Shown in pieces: positions 6,547 through 8,541 of a stretch of 8,541 nucleotides of DNA; the first letter of the stretch is position 1, and each line of letters begins with the position of its first letter. The translations under genes were made by a program, and so were the position numbers. The stretch comes from Chloroflexia bacterium. GTDB lineage: Bacteria; Chloroflexota; Chloroflexia; Thermobaculales; Thermobaculaceae. Location of the stretch: NCBI GenBank assembly GCA_013695265.1, contig JACDAU010000256.1, positions 1-8,541 on the forward strand, given 5' to 3'. The notes under the pieces are model-generated. The model saw only the letters and a program-made list of their open reading frames with translations. It had not been told where the DNA came from and did not search any database.

Positions 6547-7113
6547 ATGGATTTTGACAGCCTGCTGTACCGGAGGGTCTTGGGTCAGTTCGCGACCGGC
6601 GTGACGGTTGTAACGACCACAACCCGCAGCGGCGAGCCCTGGGCGATGACGGCCAACTCCTTCACCTCGATCTCCCTCGACCCACCCATCGTGCTGGTAT
6701 CCGTCAGCCGCGGCATCACGACCAACGATGCGATCCGCGCTTCCGGGGTTTTCGCGGTGAATATCCTTCGCGCGGAGCAGATCGAACTGGCACAGCGGTA
6801 CAGCCGGCGCGAGAGGCCCCCCGATCAGTTCGCCGACATCGAGACCTCGACCGCATCGACGGGCTCGCTCATCATCGCGGGCTGCCTCGGCTGGGTTGAT
6901 TGCCGGCTCGCGGACGTAACCGAGCAGGGCGATCACACCGTTTTTTTCGGCACGGTCGAATCGCTGGACATCGCGGAACAAGGCGGAGACCCGCTCCTGT
7001 ATTACCATAGCTCGTACGCGCGCATCGAGCCCGACCCGCGATCCCTCCCCAACGAGGCGGCGGCCAAGCAGGGCAGACTGATCTACTTCGACGCCGAGGC
7101 GGGCAACTACTAA
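6547..7113 (+). CDS. flavin reductase-like FMN-binding split-barrel protein
   Basis: A 188-residue protein of the flavin reductase domain family (HpaC/RutF type, COG1853), which binds FMN or FAD in a split barrel and usually passes NAD(P)H electrons to free flavin for a partner monooxygenase. Family marks: LYRRVLGQFATGVTVVTT (7-24), the flavin-contacting stretch MTANSFTSISLDPP (34-47), IVLVSV, SGVFAVNIL (66-74), the central AGCLGWVDC (111-119), and GDHTVFFGTVESL with PLLYY (128-153). Length is typical. The residues after about 160 are poorly conserved. The ATG has GGAGGG at 6537-6542, an excellent ribosome binding site, and a promoter upstream. No monooxygenase gene is adjacent, so the role is open; F420- or heme-linked split-barrel relatives are less likely. 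A T7 run at 6941-6947 (Val-Phe-Phe) is unusual for this GC-rich gene. Its stop overlaps the convergent Nudix stop. Confidence 0.9.
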   Translation: MDFDSLLYRRVLGQFATGVTVVTTTTRSGEPWAMTANSFTSISLDPPIVLVSVSRGITTNDAIRASGVFAVNILRAEQIELAQRYSRRERPPDQFADIETSTASTGSLIIAGCLGWVDCRLADVTEQGDHTVFFGTVESLDIAEQGGDPLLYYHSSYARIEPDPRSLPNEAAAKQGRLIYFDAEAGNY

Positions 7114-7559
7114 GCGCTTCTGCCCAAATCCCAACGGCTGCCCGACGGGGAGGAGCGCTGGAGCAGGGACGGCAGCACACGCAATATCTCCGATGGGCGC
7201 ACATCGAGCGAGGCGACGTCAGCAACCGGTATCCACACTGGCGTGTACCGTCCTCGCATCCCGCCATACTGCTGACGGAACTCCGCTCCAACGCCAGTAC
7301 CAAACGTTCCACCGGTTAGCTGCGCGGCATAGTAGCGCTGCTCCCCATCGGGCGCGTCGAAGACAAGCAGGAGCGCGCCCAGGCGCACCCGCACCCCAAG
7401 CTCCTCATACGCCTCTCGCACTGCAGCGTCCTCAAACGTCTCCCCCTCCTCCACTCCGCCGCCAGGGAACACGTAGTATGTCGCCGACTCGCGCTCCCGC
7501 CGGATGAGCGCGACGGAGTGATCGCGTACCAGCACGACCCGGCTGCTGAACCGCACCAT
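7110..7559 (-). CDS. Nudix hydrolase, 149 residues
   Basis: Nudix enzymes cleave nucleoside diphosphates linked to another group, with Mg2+ held by the Nudix box. The box is complete and canonical: GX5EX7REUXEEXGU from Gly34 to Val56 (FPGGGVEEGE, then AAVREAYEELGV), with metal ligands Glu49, Glu52 and Glu53. The N-terminus (RFSSRVVLVRDHSVALIRRE) is the usual first strand pair, and YYVFPGGG leads into the box. The small size suits a housecleaning NTP or nucleotide-sugar hydrolase; the substrate cannot be read from the sequence. The ATG (7557-7559) directly follows the TGA of the DUF429 gene with no base between, and only a weak GGACGG lies upstream, so translation is probably coupled to that gene. 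The stop TAG overlaps the flavin reductase-like TAA on the other strand (7110-7113), leaving no spacer for a terminator. Confidence 0.93.
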   Translation of the reverse strand: MVRFSSRVVLVRDHSVALIRRERESATYYVFPGGGVEEGETFEDAAVREAYEELGVRVRLGALLLVFDAPDGEQRYYAAQLTGGTFGTGVGAEFRQQYGGMRGRYTPVWIPVADVASLDVRPSEILRVLPSLLQRSSPSGSRWDLGRSA

Positions 7560-8453
7560 TCAGACGGGCCGTCCAAACATCCAGCCTTCCACGCGCCGGA
7601 CCTGCTCATCGTCTGGCACCGCGCAGCTGCGGTATCCGAGCGCCACGTTCAACATGCCAAAGAGGCCCACTGTAGCGTCGAACGGATCCTCTCCGCCAGG
7701 CGCCGGGCAAAAGCCGTTATCGAGCTGTTCCCACAGGTCCGGTGTGAGAGTGACGCCGGCGGTCTCCACGATCACCGTGCGACCCCGCCCGACAAGCTGG
7801 GGCAGCGTCCCCTGGAACGGCCAGAGGCGCACGTCCCCTGCACCCGAGCGCAATGGGGGAATCAGCACCTCTTTCCAGCCGAGTATGGCCGCCTTACCGA
7901 CCGCCTTCGGTCCGAGCGTCCAGAACAGCGGGGAGGCGGATACAAGCGTGTCATGCGCGTGGTCACAGCGACGGAGCAGTTCGTGCCAGGAACGGACGCC
8001 CAGCCCATCCAGCAGATGCTGCCGTCGCTTACCGCCGGGGGCATACGGATAGAACGGTCGCCTGAGGCTAATGTGTCCAGCCTCGCGCGCCACCTCCAGA
8101 AACTCCGCCCATTCACCGTGTCCCAGGCCGAGCAGGAACGGCACGAAGTCGGTGATGCCCGCGCGCTCTGCGTATGCGGCAGGCACACCGATCGGAAAGT
8201 CGAAGCCGAGCAGGATCGACGCGTCCGGCCCAGCCTCTGCGCGAAGCCGCTGCACCAGCGTGGTCGCGTCGCCGACTGGTTGGGGCGCCTCCACCCGGTA
8301 GCCGCCGTCAACCAGCACGCTGCGCATCATCCAACGTTTGTGGGGGTTCGATCCCCAGTCGGCGTGAACAAGGTGCGAAGCACCTTCCGGTAACGGCCTC
8401 GCAAAGGCGAGGGAAGCGGGTGATAGCAGTGGGTCAAGACGGTGAGCGAGCAT
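7560..8453 (-). CDS. DUF429 family protein, predicted RNase H-like fold
   Basis: A 297-residue protein resembling DUF429 (PF04250), a family predicted to be RNase H-like nucleases but without a settled function. Acidic residues fall where the fold needs them: Asp32 in HADWGSNP, Asp85 in LLGFDFPIGVP, Glu230 in VIVETAG, and Asp256 and Asp259 in GEDPFDATVGLFGML. The first 28 residues precede the core and are probably variable. The C-terminus VEGWMFG is also familiar from these proteins. No signal peptide or membrane helix is seen, so it should be cytoplasmic. It is the first gene of a two-gene unit with the Nudix hydrolase. Family assignment is by eye and moderately sure; nuclease activity is only an inference. 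Confidence 0.8.
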   Translation of the reverse strand: MLAHRLDPLLSPASLAFARPLPEGASHLVHADWGSNPHKRWMMRSVLVDGGYRVEAPQPVGDATTLVQRLRAEAGPDASILLGFDFPIGVPAAYAERAGITDFVPFLLGLGHGEWAEFLEVAREAGHISLRRPFYPYAPGGKRRQHLLDGLGVRSWHELLRRCDHAHDTLVSASPLFWTLGPKAVGKAAILGWKEVLIPPLRSGAGDVRLWPFQGTLPQLVGRGRTVIVETAGVTLTPDLWEQLDNGFCPAPGGEDPFDATVGLFGMLNVALGYRSCAVPDDEQVRRVEGWMFGRPV

Positions 8454-8459
8454 CGCTAT

Positions 8460-8464
8460 CTCCT
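8460..8464 (-). promoter_or_regulatory. ribosome binding site of the DUF429 gene
   Basis: The complement reads AGGAG six bases before the ATG at 8451-8453. This decides the start, because the same frame stays open upstream to the window edge without another ATG, GTG or TTG. Confidence 0.75.
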
Positions 8465-8472
8465 GACTGGAC

Positions 8473-8541
8473 CTACGGGATCCGGCTGAATAGTCGCGTA
8501 TCCGCCATACCGCGATGAGCAGTGGGATCGCTCCACCACGC
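8473..8541 (-). CDS. possible 3' end of an upstream gene
   Basis: One leftward frame is open from the window edge to TAG at 8473-8475, reading WWSDPTAHRGMADTRLFSRIP at its end. It would end 19 bases before the DUF429 start, a spacing typical of an operon. Two other frames are also open over this short distance, so the evidence is slight; the stretch may equally be promoter DNA. Confidence 0.2.
   Translation of the reverse strand, partial: AWWSDPTAHRGMADTRLFSRIP

Noticed and set aside
6373..7134. 253-codon minus-strand open frame
   Set aside because: Antisense to the flavin reductase-like gene and its leader; no motif and no ribosome binding site seen.
7518..8393. 291-codon plus-strand open frame
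   Set aside because: Antisense to the DUF429 and Nudix genes; the opposite strand has family motifs and good start signals.
8394..8415. CCTCGC-AAAG-GCGAGG-type hairpin
   Set aside because: It lies inside the DUF429 coding region and has no T-run; most likely a by-product of codon choice.

Overview
The window is GC-rich DNA with seven confidently called protein genes, one likely small unrecognised gene, and short intergenic regions. No RNA gene, insertion sequence, CRISPR array or long repeat was seen. The large double-FtsX permease with an extra N-terminal membrane helix, the PGM1-like ATP-grasp ligase, the OGG1-type glycosylase and the DUF429 protein together suggest a high-GC bacterium. 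Chloroflexota (Thermomicrobia-like) is my first guess and Actinomycetota the alternative. This rests on remembered family distribution, not on a phylogenetic marker.

Left part (1-2676). The plus-strand 3' part of a PGM1-related ATP-grasp peptide ligase ends at 869 and faces, tail to tail, a leftward unit. A 125-bp gap between them carries a 9-bp inverted repeat that starts on the ligase stop codon.

Centre (995-5783, minus strand). This looks like a three-gene operon read from right to left: a 1009-residue double-FtsX permease, a MacB/LolD-type ATPase 77 bp downstream, and an OGG1-type 8-oxoguanine DNA glycosylase. The glycosylase GTG start overlaps the ATPase TGA stop in a GTGA tetranucleotide. 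Permease and ATPase should form one exporter or mechanotransmission complex. The link to a DNA repair enzyme is positional and unexplained.

Divergent region (5784-6129). 346 bp separate the leftward operon from a rightward 82-codon gene of unknown function. The gap holds a 24-bp dyad symmetric element that could be an operator, and a short ORF that ends 3 bp before the small gene.

Right part (6379-8541). A good sigma70-like promoter precedes a flavin reductase-like FMN-binding protein gene. Its stop codon overlaps, tail to tail, that of a Nudix hydrolase gene read from the other strand. The Nudix gene follows a DUF429 (RNase H-like) gene with no base between stop and start, so these two form a tight leftward operon whose upstream end is near the window edge.

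Functionally, OGG1 removes oxidised guanine from DNA and Nudix enzymes hydrolyse nucleotides, sometimes damaged ones. A shared theme of oxidative damage or redox is possible, but the genes lie in different transcription units.
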